Assembly: GCF_008014675.1 (NCBI RefSeq)
Contig: NZ_VOXD01000010.1
Location: 112,768-176,767, forward strand
Length of the DNA: 64,000 nt
Source: Neolewinella aurantiaca
Lineage (GTDB): Bacteria; Bacteroidota; Bacteroidia; Chitinophagales; Saprospiraceae
Direction: 5' to 3'
Shown here in pieces: positions 9,731-17,560 of the stretch (position 1 is the stretch's first letter; each line of letters begins with the position of its first letter). Below the pieces are notes generated by a model that saw only the letters and a list, made by a program, of their open reading frames with translations, searched no databases and was not told the DNA's origin. Made by a program: the position numbers and the translations under genes.

Positions 9731-10765
9731 TCAGTACAACTCTTCCCGCATCCCCACCAGCCTGCCCGCTGCCATCGCCTTGTCGACGGTAGCGGGCAAG
9801 TTGCTTTTAGCGGCGTACGCTTCGAGCGCTGCCAGCCTGCTTTCTGCCATTTCAAGCACCGTATCCAGGGGGAAAGCGCCCGCTTTTACCCGCAGCAGAA
9901 AGTCGCGGTCTGGCCGTAGGACGTTCAACTGGCCATCGCGAAAAATTTCGATGGCCATGTCGAGAAGCCGGATCGTGTGCATCATATTTTTAGAGTCGTA
10001 GCCCTGGCCGTGGCTCAGAGTAGACTCGTAGCGGACATCGTTGCGGGCACCGACCCACTGCCAGTATTCGCGGTGGTTTCGGCAGTAGACCGAGTAGCCA
10101 TCGTGATTGAAGGAGAGATAGGTGAGACACTTCTGGCCTTTGGGGACACTACTCAGGTGTACGTCGTTTGCATTCGGCCCGCTGGTGATTCCTTCGGCCC
10201 AGGTACCGCCAGGATCGTGGTAAACAGCGTAAACGCCTCTGGTATGATCGATGCGTACGAGGGCGAGATCGCAGGATGCAAAGGAGGTTTTTGAGAGCCA
10301 GGTAAGCAGAGGTATGCTTTTGCCGTCGGTGAGTACATAACAGAAGTGTTCTACCGGTTTACGCTCCTTCGGCATCGGGTTGTGGACTTTTTTGTTCAGT
10401 CCGCGCGCCTTCCGGATTTGGGTAATTGCGTAACCGGCGAAGGTGTTTTTGCACGCTTTGGTCAGGAAGTCTTCGATCCGCAGTTGTTCCATAACCGGGT
10501 GGCGGTAGAGAATGGCCTCCGCCGGGCTGGCGAGTAGTTCGAGGGCCGTCGGGTTGGCCTTTGTGAGCAGTTCAACGAAGCGACCGAGTTCGTAGTAGAC
10601 CCGGTCATTATTCGCGTCGGCAACCTGCTCGGGGGCGGCGCCTGCATAGAAGTCATGTTTGGCTGCGTAAAACACACCCCGGAAATCTTCGTCCGATGTT
10701 TCGGTGGCAAGGCCGTAGGCATGGGAGCCGGAGCGACAATTCAGGAGGAGGTTTTCTACCTTCAT
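9731..10765 (-). CDS. RlaP-like nucleotidyltransferase (PF10127), copy 1
   Basis: A 344-residue protein with the DNA-polymerase-beta nucleotidyltransferase signature at its N-terminus: GSHAYG at residues 13-18 and the metal-binding pair D25/D27 in SDEDFRG. This matches PF10127 (YcgL/RlaP). Members are predicted to transfer nucleotides and are often found with RNA ligase or repair genes, but no ligase is visible here. After the catalytic domain come helical segments rich in basic residues (KARGLNKKVHNPMPKERK). It lies 78 bp downstream of a second family member on the same strand, probably in one operon. It converges with the SusD gene, leaving a 63-bp gap. The true substrate is unknown. Confidence 0.8.
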   Translation of the reverse strand: MKVENLLLNCRSGSHAYGLATETSDEDFRGVFYAAKHDFYAGAAPEQVADANNDRVYYELGRFVELLTKANPTALELLASPAEAILYRHPVMEQLRIEDFLTKACKNTFAGYAITQIRKARGLNKKVHNPMPKERKPVEHFCYVLTDGKSIPLLTWLSKTSFASCDLALVRIDHTRGVYAVYHDPGGTWAEGITSGPNANDVHLSSVPKGQKCLTYLSFNHDGYSVYCRNHREYWQWVGARNDVRYESTLSHGQGYDSKNMMHTIRLLDMAIEIFRDGQLNVLRPDRDFLLRVKAGAFPLDTVLEMAESRLAALEAYAAKSNLPATVDKAMAAGRLVGMREELY

Positions 10766-10781
10766 ATCTCTTTCAGTGGTT

Positions 10782-10829
10782 GAGCGCTTGTAGCGCGGTA
10801 AACGCTGCGAGATCGGGCTACAAACGCTC
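10782..10829 (-). other. Inverted repeat between the two nucleotidyltransferase genes
   Basis: The arms GAGCG-TTGTAGC and GCTACAA-CGCTC flank about 22 bases. No T tract follows on the minus strand. It could be an mRNA hairpin limiting expression or decay of the two-gene transcript. Confidence 0.4.
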
Positions 10830-10843
10830 GACCTAAGCAGTGT

Positions 10844-11632
10844 TCAATAGCCGATCAGGTCGCGGAACAGGGCGTCGGCTTCGGTACGTTCGGTGGTTCT
10901 GCGTGGGGTTTCGTCCAGCAATGTACTGGTTGTTTCCCGGAAGGTATCGAAGTAATCGGTCAGCAGCTGCGGAACGACTATACGGTGGCTTTCGCCTACG
11001 GTAACTTTGTGAGCGATGAGTTCATCCAGCACATTTCTAATCTCTGTGGACTTGATGCGCGCCAGTAGCTCGGCAAAGGTAACGGGCGGGTTATGCCCTT
11101 CGCGGAGAACGTAGTCGGCGGCGAGAATAGGCCGGAGGAAGTAGAAATATTTCTTCAAATTCCAATTGTCTGAAGCCTCGTCGTAACCGGCTAGTTTCGC
11201 ACTGCGGGCAATACCGAGGTAATGGGCGGCTACTTTCGCTGGCTGGAAGTAATTCGCCGACAGGGCTCTGAGTTGCACCAGAAAGCCTTCCTCCAGGTGG
11301 TAAACGACCGGCGAATAAAGCCACTCAATCACTCCGGCATTACTGCCAGCAATATGACTGAGTACTTTACGGAGATCCCACCCTGCAAGGTCAAGCTCTC
11401 CGTCCAGTTCCATAATGGGGCCAATCATATCTTTGGGTCGATCAAGGCGGAGGTACCATTCTTTTGGGTGCTGATAGATGAAACGAACATCGTAGTCCGA
11501 ATCAGTGCTTTCCAACCCCCAGGCGCGGCTACCGGATTCGTTGGCGTGCCGAATTGTAATGCCTCGCTCAACGGCGACTTCGCTCAAGCGGGTAGTGATA
11601 AAACTGGTGGTAAGCATACGTTGAGAATGCAA
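10844..11632 (-). CDS. RlaP-like nucleotidyltransferase (PF10127), copy 2
   Basis: A 262-residue protein with the same nucleotidyltransferase core as its downstream neighbour: GSRAWG at residues 34-39 and the metal pair D46/D48 in DSDYDVRF. A helical C-terminal half includes NLKKYFYFLRPILAADYVL. It differs clearly from copy 1 in sequence and length, so this is an old duplication or a co-selected pair, not a recent repeat. It is first in a two-gene minus-strand operon. The ATG at 11632 is used here; a second in-frame Met lies five codons in (11617). An inverted repeat (arms at 10782-10794 and 10817-10829) sits in the gap between the two genes. The function is predicted only at family level. 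Confidence 0.8.
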   Translation of the reverse strand: MHSQRMLTTSFITTRLSEVAVERGITIRHANESGSRAWGLESTDSDYDVRFIYQHPKEWYLRLDRPKDMIGPIMELDGELDLAGWDLRKVLSHIAGSNAGVIEWLYSPVVYHLEEGFLVQLRALSANYFQPAKVAAHYLGIARSAKLAGYDEASDNWNLKKYFYFLRPILAADYVLREGHNPPVTFAELLARIKSTEIRNVLDELIAHKVTVGESHRIVVPQLLTDYFDTFRETTSTLLDETPRRTTERTEADALFRDLIGY

Positions 11633-11747
11633 TGAGGCTGAAGAAAAGTTGCGGCTCCCGCCGCCCGGTTATGAGCAGTCGTTCCGAGTTTTTACGCTAT
11701 AAACCACAGTCGGAGGCCGGGACGAGCGATGTTGCTCCACCCTTTCC

Positions 11748-11766
11748 TTGCACCCGCGGCCGCGCC
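11748..11766 (+). repeat. REP-like 19-bp motif, copy 1
   Basis: Match to TTGCACCTGCGNNNGCGCC with one change (CACCC for CACCT) and centre GCC. It lies 7 bp past the stop of the minus-strand outer-membrane protein gene. Confidence 0.7.
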
Positions 11767-11772
11767 CCTGAA

Positions 11773-12495
11773 TTATCTCGGATCTACGAATACGCGCACG
11801 CCGAGTTCCAGGGTAGCTTGCCAGGGATGAATCTTCGCTGAGCCCGTTCGGTTTATCGTGCGCAGGTGTTGTTGAAAAACCGCCATCCCGTACACCGCGA
11901 AGTGATCGTTGAACACATAATTTGTGCCAAGGCCCGCCCGGCCAACGTAGCCGACGGAACGGTACCAATCAACTGCCTCGATTTGCAGGCCCTCTCCTCC
12001 GTCATTTGGTATAAAATTGTATTCCGTCCGGCTACCGCTGGCGATGTATTTACCTATTCCACCGCCAATTTCCGCGAATGGTTTCCATGACGATCTGGTT
12101 CTGAGCTGATAGCCAAGAGCAAGGACACCTTCGCCGTAATAATCACGGTTCTCTACTTTCACAGAACTGGAAAGATCAGGGTCAAGGTTGGGGTCGAAGC
12201 CGCCGTCGCCGTCATGTTGGGTTCCCCACCGGAGATCGTTACTGCTCCACCCGAAGCCATACTGAGAGAACTGCATGGCAACCCGGGCGTAGGTTTGCCG
12301 GCCCAGCCTGAAGCTGGCACCAAAACCGAACCGATTTACGTTTACCGGGCTGTAATTTTCCTCCAAACCGAGCTCGCGGAGAAAGGTATTCGGCTCGTTT
12401 GAGCGTCCGTGCGCACCAAAAACTTCGAATGATCCGTAGCACTGTCCGCTCAGGTAGAATGGCAGCAAAAAAGAAAGGGCAAGTAGGTGTTTCAT
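11773..12495 (-). CDS. Putative outer-membrane beta-barrel protein
   Basis: A 240-residue protein with a signal peptide (about residues 1-18, ending LSGQC). The mature part is made of alternating, aromatic-rich strands typical of a small OmpW/OprF-type barrel: FGFGASFRLG, YARVAMQFSQYGFGW, GVLALGYQLR, PFAEIGGGIGKY, VGYVGRAGLGTNYVF, and the final ATLELGVRVFV. No enzymatic motif is seen. It probably spans the outer membrane in eight strands; function unknown. It is followed closely by a REP-like motif. It is divergent from the MFS transporter gene across about 108 bp, which must hold both promoters. Confidence 0.7.
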   Translation of the reverse strand: MKHLLALSFLLPFYLSGQCYGSFEVFGAHGRSNEPNTFLRELGLEENYSPVNVNRFGFGASFRLGRQTYARVAMQFSQYGFGWSSNDLRWGTQHDGDGGFDPNLDPDLSSSVKVENRDYYGEGVLALGYQLRTRSSWKPFAEIGGGIGKYIASGSRTEYNFIPNDGGEGLQIEAVDWYRSVGYVGRAGLGTNYVFNDHFAVYGMAVFQQHLRTINRTGSAKIHPWQATLELGVRVFVDPR

Positions 12496-12603
12496 AATTC
12501 GTGAGTGTGCGTAAAAGACAGGTAATCACGCTGGAATGGTGTCCGCCACTAAAAAATTAACGTTTCAGGTCCACTTCCGCTGCCTTTAGGTGTTAGCATC
12601 GCC

Positions 12604-13818
12604 ATGACGATACTTCAACTGATCCGAACCCACCCGCGCTACCTCAGTTACGGCTTTCTGCACTTCTTTTTCAGTTCAGTAGGCCAGACATTCTTCATCA
12701 GCCTTTTTGTGGTAAGCGTAACGGCCCGCATGGGCTGGGAAGAAGGCACCTTTGCTGCACTCTACTCCGGTGCGACGCTGGCGGCAGCTTTTACGCTGCC
12801 CTCGATCGGGACTCAGGTAGACCGGTTACGGATCAGGTACGTGAGCACTACGGTGGCAGTACTGCTTATTCTTGCCTGTATTGCTATTGCTTCTACCGCC
12901 AACGTTTACGTATTCATCGTAGCCCTGTTTTTCGTCCGCTTGGGCGGTCAGGGGGTGATGACGCTGATCGGGTCTACGGTTACGGGGCGCTACTTCACGC
13001 AGGGGCGCGGCAAGGCATTGTCTGCCGCTATTCTCGGTATTTCGCTGGCCGAAGTAACCATCCCCTCGCTGGCCGTGTACGTGATGAGCCAATACGGATA
13101 CGGACCGGTATGGATGGGAATGGCCGCCTTGTTGCTGGTGGTTTTCATTCCTGCCGTTTGGCTGTTGATCCCCCGTTACGATAATTTCCAGCGGGGAGAC
13201 ACGGTTGCCGAAGAGCAGGCGAAGGCCGACCCGGCCGCCGCCGGGCTCACTTCCTGGACGCGGGGCGAAGTGCTCCGTGACCGCCGGTTTCAGTTACTGA
13301 TCCCGGTTTTCATCTTCCTGCCCTTTGTGTTTACGGGTCTGGTTTTCAACCAGTCGGTAATTGCGGAGCTGCGTGGCTATACGGCTGAGCTGATGGCCAT
13401 CGGGCTGAGCACCTACGGCGCCTCGCGGGTGGTCTTTTTACTGGGTGCAGGCGGAATATCGGACCGGTACGGCCCCGCCAACCTGCTCCCGCTGGCCTAC
13501 GGGCCACTACTACTCGGGCTTGTATGCCTGCTCTTTATCAAAGGCTCGGCTTCGGTCCTGATCTTTTTTGCCCTTGGGGGCATGACCGCAGGTACGGAAT
13601 CAGTTCTGATGCCGGCCCTTTGGGCCGAGCGCTACGGGCCCCGTTTTCTGGGCAGCATCAAGAGTACGGTTCGCCTTCTGGTGGTCCTTGCTTCGGCGGC
13701 GGCGCCGATCGTGTTCAGTTACGGTTTCAGGTTAGGGCTTGAAACCTGGCTCAGTATTCTGGTGATCTACGGCGTCCTCTGTCTTGTTTTGCTGTGGTTC
13801 GAGCGGCGCGTCCTTTAG
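12604..13818 (+). CDS. MFS transporter
   Basis: A 404-residue polytopic protein with about 12 hydrophobic segments. The major-facilitator layout is visible: a first half ending in IPAVWLLIPRYD, a central cytoplasmic loop around residues 195-225, and a second half with GGISDRYGPANLL, the equivalent of the loop 8-9 motif. It probably moves a small organic molecule across the inner membrane by cation coupling; the substrate cannot be read. A REP-like motif lies between its stop and the stop of the convergent SpoIIM-like gene. No dedicated terminator was recognised. Confidence 0.88.
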   Translation: MTILQLIRTHPRYLSYGFLHFFFSSVGQTFFISLFVVSVTARMGWEEGTFAALYSGATLAAAFTLPSIGTQVDRLRIRYVSTTVAVLLILACIAIASTANVYVFIVALFFVRLGGQGVMTLIGSTVTGRYFTQGRGKALSAAILGISLAEVTIPSLAVYVMSQYGYGPVWMGMAALLLVVFIPAVWLLIPRYDNFQRGDTVAEEQAKADPAAAGLTSWTRGEVLRDRRFQLLIPVFIFLPFVFTGLVFNQSVIAELRGYTAELMAIGLSTYGASRVVFLLGAGGISDRYGPANLLPLAYGPLLLGLVCLLFIKGSASVLIFFALGGMTAGTESVLMPALWAERYGPRFLGSIKSTVRLLVVLASAAAPIVFSYGFRLGLETWLSILVIYGVLCLVLLWFERRVL

Positions 13819-13863
13819 TGTTGACCTCAGAGGGGAGCATCCGGTTTTATTGCAAACGTAGCC

Positions 13864-13882
13864 CTGCACCTGCGTTAGCGCC
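13864..13882 (+). repeat. REP-like 19-bp motif, copy 2
   Basis: CTGCACCTGCGTTAGCGCC, centre TTA. It abuts the TGA stop of the minus-strand SpoIIM-like gene with no intervening base, between two convergent genes. Confidence 0.8.
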
Positions 13883-15727
13883 TCATCGTTCCAGCTCGAT
13901 GCCCCGCAAACGCCGCTTTGTGTTGAAAGCCTCGATTTCCTCCAGCAAACTATTGGCCTGCTCAATCTCGCGTAGGGTATAAAAGTTGAGTGCGAAAGAC
14001 ACCCCCCAGATGACGAACAGCGTCCCGACCAGAAAGAAGTAAAGCACCGATTGCAGCACCACATTGGCGTTATCGATCGTAATGGCATCGGCGTAAAACA
14101 CCCAGTCGAAGAAAGAAAACAAGAGGCTCCCGATGGCCGTATCGATCAGCCACATAGTAGGGATAGCCATGATTAGAATCATGATAAAGCTGTCGTAACT
14201 TCTCACCAGATTGGTGTACACGAAACGGAAGGTCTGCCGGATGTCTGCCTGCCCGGAATACCCTGTGTACGCGAAGGTCAGAGCAAAGGGAAGCGCCAGA
14301 AAAGCGAGTAACCCTGCCACCTCTCCACCAAAAGCCATAGATACGGAAATACCGAGGCAAACGAGGTAAAGAAATGCCTCAGAGCGCCAGTTGGCCGGCA
14401 AGAGTTCAATGTCGGAGGCTCTCCAGAACACCTCGAAAGCAAGACGGAGAAAGCCGTAGAGCCCACCGGCTACCAAGAGAAGATAAAGCAGCCCCCTGTT
14501 CCGTGAAAATGTGGTCAGTAATTCGTGGGCGTTGTGGAAATCGCCCCAGAATTCTCCGTCGAACACATAGCGGGTAGACGGAGCCGAGTTGTAAAAGAGG
14601 AAAGAAAACAGGGTGAACAGCAGCGTAATACCGGCCAGGCCGCCGAAGAGCAAGCCTGTGTTTTGGCGCAGAATCCTGAACACATCGGTCATGTTTTCTC
14701 CCGCATTCCGGATGAAGCCCAGCCTTATTTTTTTCTCAGTAATATCCCGGGTTCTGAGTGCTTCGGTTGTGGGCCGAAACGGCCTTGCCGCCACCGCTCT
14801 GGGGTACATCACATAGTACCACAAAATGAAAGCAAAACACAGCAGGATAAACAGGCCCCTGATGGCATCGGGCAACTCGGTATGCCGGGTGAGATACCCC
14901 TCCAGAAAACCGGCAATGATGAACAGCGGAACGGTACCCAGCATGATCTTGAGCCCGTCACGGGCAGATTCTTTGAACGCCTCGAAGCGGGAAAGCGTAC
15001 CGGGAAACAACAAACCGCGCCCCATGGCCAGCCCCGCTCCGCCGGCGATCACGATGCTACTGATCTCCAGCGCGCCGTGGATCCAGATCGTCAGGAAGCT
15101 CTCCTGAAAGATGCCCTGATCGTAAAAGAAATACTGAAAGACCCCCAGCATCACGCCGTTGCGGATCAGTTGAACAATGGCCCCGACGGCAAAAAATGCA
15201 CCAGATACAAAAGTTACCAGTGCCACCATGATGTTGTTGAGCGTAATCCGCAAAGACATCGAAAACGGCGAGGTCTGTTTGTACACCGCCATCGGGTCTC
15301 CCTTGGCAATGTTCTCCTGCGTCATATTCATGTACGCCTCGCCCATGATCGTTTCGGCAAAGCCGGGGTCGATCCGGTAACTGATGATGCCGATCAGCAT
15401 CGCTATCACGAAGGTGACCAGCGAAATAAGCAGTGATCGCCGCTGGTTGTACACCACACGGGGTAATTCATCGGTCCAGAACGTGAAAAAACGCCCCGCC
15501 TCTCCCCTTCTGCCACGATATATCTGTAAGAAAGTACGCTGAGCAAGCGTATTGAGGTACACCCTCACCGAACGGTTGGGGTAAAAAGTGCGGGAATAAG
15601 ACAGGTCATCTGTAGTATGGATATAGAGTTGTTTCAGCAACTCAGGGTCCTGTTCGTCACGCTCCAATGCCCGTTCGTAACGTTTCCACTTGTCTTTATT
15701 CTTTTCTATGAAATCGGTTTCCCGCAT
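13883..15727 (-). CDS. SpoIIM-family (DUF95) multispanning membrane protein with C-terminal membrane extension
   Basis: A 614-residue inner-membrane protein. The cytoplasmic N-terminus (about 95 residues, charged, ending ELPRVVYNQRR) precedes the SpoIIM/DUF95 domain, which includes an ITLNNIMVALVTFVSGAFF segment and a HGALEISSIVIAGGAGLAMG motif near residues 220-240. From about residue 340 a second block of five or six transmembrane helices follows, roughly doubling the usual SpoIIM length. SpoIIM-like proteins outside spore formers often sit beside RDD and MoxR genes; none are here. The function is unknown, possibly envelope remodelling or transport. The gene is divergent from DUF1800. Confidence 0.75.
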   Translation of the reverse strand: MRETDFIEKNKDKWKRYERALERDEQDPELLKQLYIHTTDDLSYSRTFYPNRSVRVYLNTLAQRTFLQIYRGRRGEAGRFFTFWTDELPRVVYNQRRSLLISLVTFVIAMLIGIISYRIDPGFAETIMGEAYMNMTQENIAKGDPMAVYKQTSPFSMSLRITLNNIMVALVTFVSGAFFAVGAIVQLIRNGVMLGVFQYFFYDQGIFQESFLTIWIHGALEISSIVIAGGAGLAMGRGLLFPGTLSRFEAFKESARDGLKIMLGTVPLFIIAGFLEGYLTRHTELPDAIRGLFILLCFAFILWYYVMYPRAVAARPFRPTTEALRTRDITEKKIRLGFIRNAGENMTDVFRILRQNTGLLFGGLAGITLLFTLFSFLFYNSAPSTRYVFDGEFWGDFHNAHELLTTFSRNRGLLYLLLVAGGLYGFLRLAFEVFWRASDIELLPANWRSEAFLYLVCLGISVSMAFGGEVAGLLAFLALPFALTFAYTGYSGQADIRQTFRFVYTNLVRSYDSFIMILIMAIPTMWLIDTAIGSLLFSFFDWVFYADAITIDNANVVLQSVLYFFLVGTLFVIWGVSFALNFYTLREIEQANSLLEEIEAFNTKRRLRGIELER

Positions 15728-16024
15728 GCTGCAAGATACTGGATTACCCGAACAATTAAGCGTACATTTTCACATGATTAAGGCGCGGGCGCAGGTGCAG
15801 GGAATGTTTTTGCTCCGGTTACATCTATGTGGTCGGTTTTCAACATTCCGGTTGGGACGGTTACTTCCGAACGCAGCTGCTCTGCTCGCCCGAAAAGACG
15901 GCAAGCAGAGCCTGGCAGAACATTAAACGCTCCCTCTTAACGTTAAAGGCAGGTATACATCCCTGAAATCCACCTGATTTCAACTACCTTAACCAACCGA
16001 AACGGACCCCATAATTTATACATC
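15728..16024. other. Divergent intergenic region with REP-like motif and hairpin
   Basis: A 297-bp gap between two divergent genes, so it should contain both promoters. It holds a REP-like motif at 15782-15800 and a GCTCTGCT/AGCAGAGC hairpin at about 15880-15910. No small gene is convincing. Confidence 0.5.
15782..15800 (-). repeat. REP-like 19-bp motif, copy 3
   Basis: GGCGCGGGCGCAGGTGCAG on the plus strand, the reverse complement of the consensus with centre CCC. It lies in the divergent promoter region. Confidence 0.65.
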
Positions 16025-17464
16025 ATGATGAACTGCGCCACGCTTGGGCTGGAAGCTTATGTCCCTTCCGAAGAAGCCCCCTGGAATGTGGGCCGCGTCC
16101 AGCACCTCTACCGGCGTGCGGGCTTCGGCGCCCGCCCCGACGATATTGTCCAGGCCCTTACCGACGGCCCCGCTGCTACCGTTAACCGGCTCCTCGAGAC
16201 CGCCATCACGCGCGAAAGCCGCCCCGACCCCGTCTGGGCAGATTGGGATTACGATGATTTCACCGCTAACGAAGTCGACGTATTCGAGAGCTTCATCTCT
16301 ATTTACTTAGACTGGATCGACGACGCCATCGCTTACGGAGTACGCGAAAAACTCTCCCTGTTCTGGCAGAATCATCTCGTTGCTATTTACGAATCTCACA
16401 GCTGCCCAACCTATCAAGTAGAATACCTGAAACTGATCGACCAGTACGGCTTTGGGGATTACCGGGAATTCGTGAAGGAGATGACGAAGACCCCCGCCAT
16501 GCTCTTCTTCCTCAATGGCTTCGAAAACACCAAAAACAACCCCAACGAAAACTACGCCCGCGAACTCTTCGAGCTCTTCACCCTGGGCGAAAACAACGGC
16601 TATACACAGGAAGACATCGTGGAAGCCAGCCGCGCCCTGACGGGCTGGAACGGATGGACAAGCTACTGCGGCGGCGTGGAATGGGCAGACTGGGGCTTCG
16701 ATGATTCCGACAAAACGGTCTTTGGCCGTACCGGCAATTTTAATTACAGCACCCTCATCGACGTACTCTTCGAAGAACGCGGACAACTGATCGCCCGGTT
16801 TATCTGCGGTAAGCTTTACAACTACTACGTCAATACAGCCACCAACGAAGACGTGGTGGAAGCCATGGCCCAAACATTCATCGCCAACAACTTCCAGATA
16901 GCTCCCGTACTGCGGGAACTCTTCTCCAGCGCTCACTTTTTCGAAGCAGTAAACGTAGGAGTACTCATCAAGAGCCCGATGGAATTGATGGTTTCTTTCC
17001 TCCGGCAAGGAGACTTCGGAGATTTCCAGGACCGCAGGGGCTGGGGGCTGTGGGCGGTTGCCAACATGGGCCAGTACGTTGGCCACCCTACCGACGTGGC
17101 CGGATGGGCCGGAGACCGCGCCTGGATCGACTCAAACCGGCTCACCCTGCGTTGGGACTTTATCGACGGCTTCTCCTGGGCTGTTCATAATGCCGACCCA
17201 ACAACATACCCCAACTTTGCCCGCCTCCTAACCTCCGACAGTAATTCGCCGGAAGTTATCGCCCGTACCATTGTAGATTACTTTGTCCCCCGCGGCTTAG
17301 TCAGTGAAATGGCGTACGAAACCGCAATTGGCGTCTTGAAATGGGACATCCCCTCCAACTATTACGACACCGGTGAATGGAATCTTTACTGGGACACTGC
17401 GTCCTGGCAGATTACCCTGCTGCTGCGCCACATCGGCCGCATGCCCGAAGCCCAACTCAACTAG
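16025..17464 (+). CDS. DUF1800 family protein
   Basis: A 479-residue protein with the PF08811 (DUF1800) signature NYARELFELFTLG near residue 175. Around it are HLYRRAGFGARPDDI at the start, an MLFFLNGFENTKNNPNENYA segment, QEDIVEASRALTGW, and late ELMVSFLR and WAGDRAWIDSNR segments. No signal peptide is obvious in this start; the two ATG codons at 16025 and 16028 are equivalent choices. It is paired, 96 bp apart, with the DUF1501 gene. This partnership recurs in Bacteroidota, Planctomycetes and Proteobacteria. The biochemical role of the pair is unknown; a secreted or envelope complex is often assumed. Confidence 0.92.
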   Translation: MMNCATLGLEAYVPSEEAPWNVGRVQHLYRRAGFGARPDDIVQALTDGPAATVNRLLETAITRESRPDPVWADWDYDDFTANEVDVFESFISIYLDWIDDAIAYGVREKLSLFWQNHLVAIYESHSCPTYQVEYLKLIDQYGFGDYREFVKEMTKTPAMLFFLNGFENTKNNPNENYARELFELFTLGENNGYTQEDIVEASRALTGWNGWTSYCGGVEWADWGFDDSDKTVFGRTGNFNYSTLIDVLFEERGQLIARFICGKLYNYYVNTATNEDVVEAMAQTFIANNFQIAPVLRELFSSAHFFEAVNVGVLIKSPMELMVSFLRQGDFGDFQDRRGWGLWAVANMGQYVGHPTDVAGWAGDRAWIDSNRLTLRWDFIDGFSWAVHNADPTTYPNFARLLTSDSNSPEVIARTIVDYFVPRGLVSEMAYETAIGVLKWDIPSNYYDTGEWNLYWDTASWQITLLLRHIGRMPEAQLN

Positions 17465-17560
17465 GACTTCGCGCCGGCAGAAAGCCGGAGCTAACGTTAC
17501 ACTCATTTCGATCCATCCGGCCAAAGCCCTCAGGGCGAAGCCGTAAATTATAGTCCAAAC

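Noticed and set aside
14525..15436. Open frame antisense to the SpoIIM-like gene
   Set aside because: Hydrophilic, compositionally odd product opposite a clear membrane protein; no independent support.
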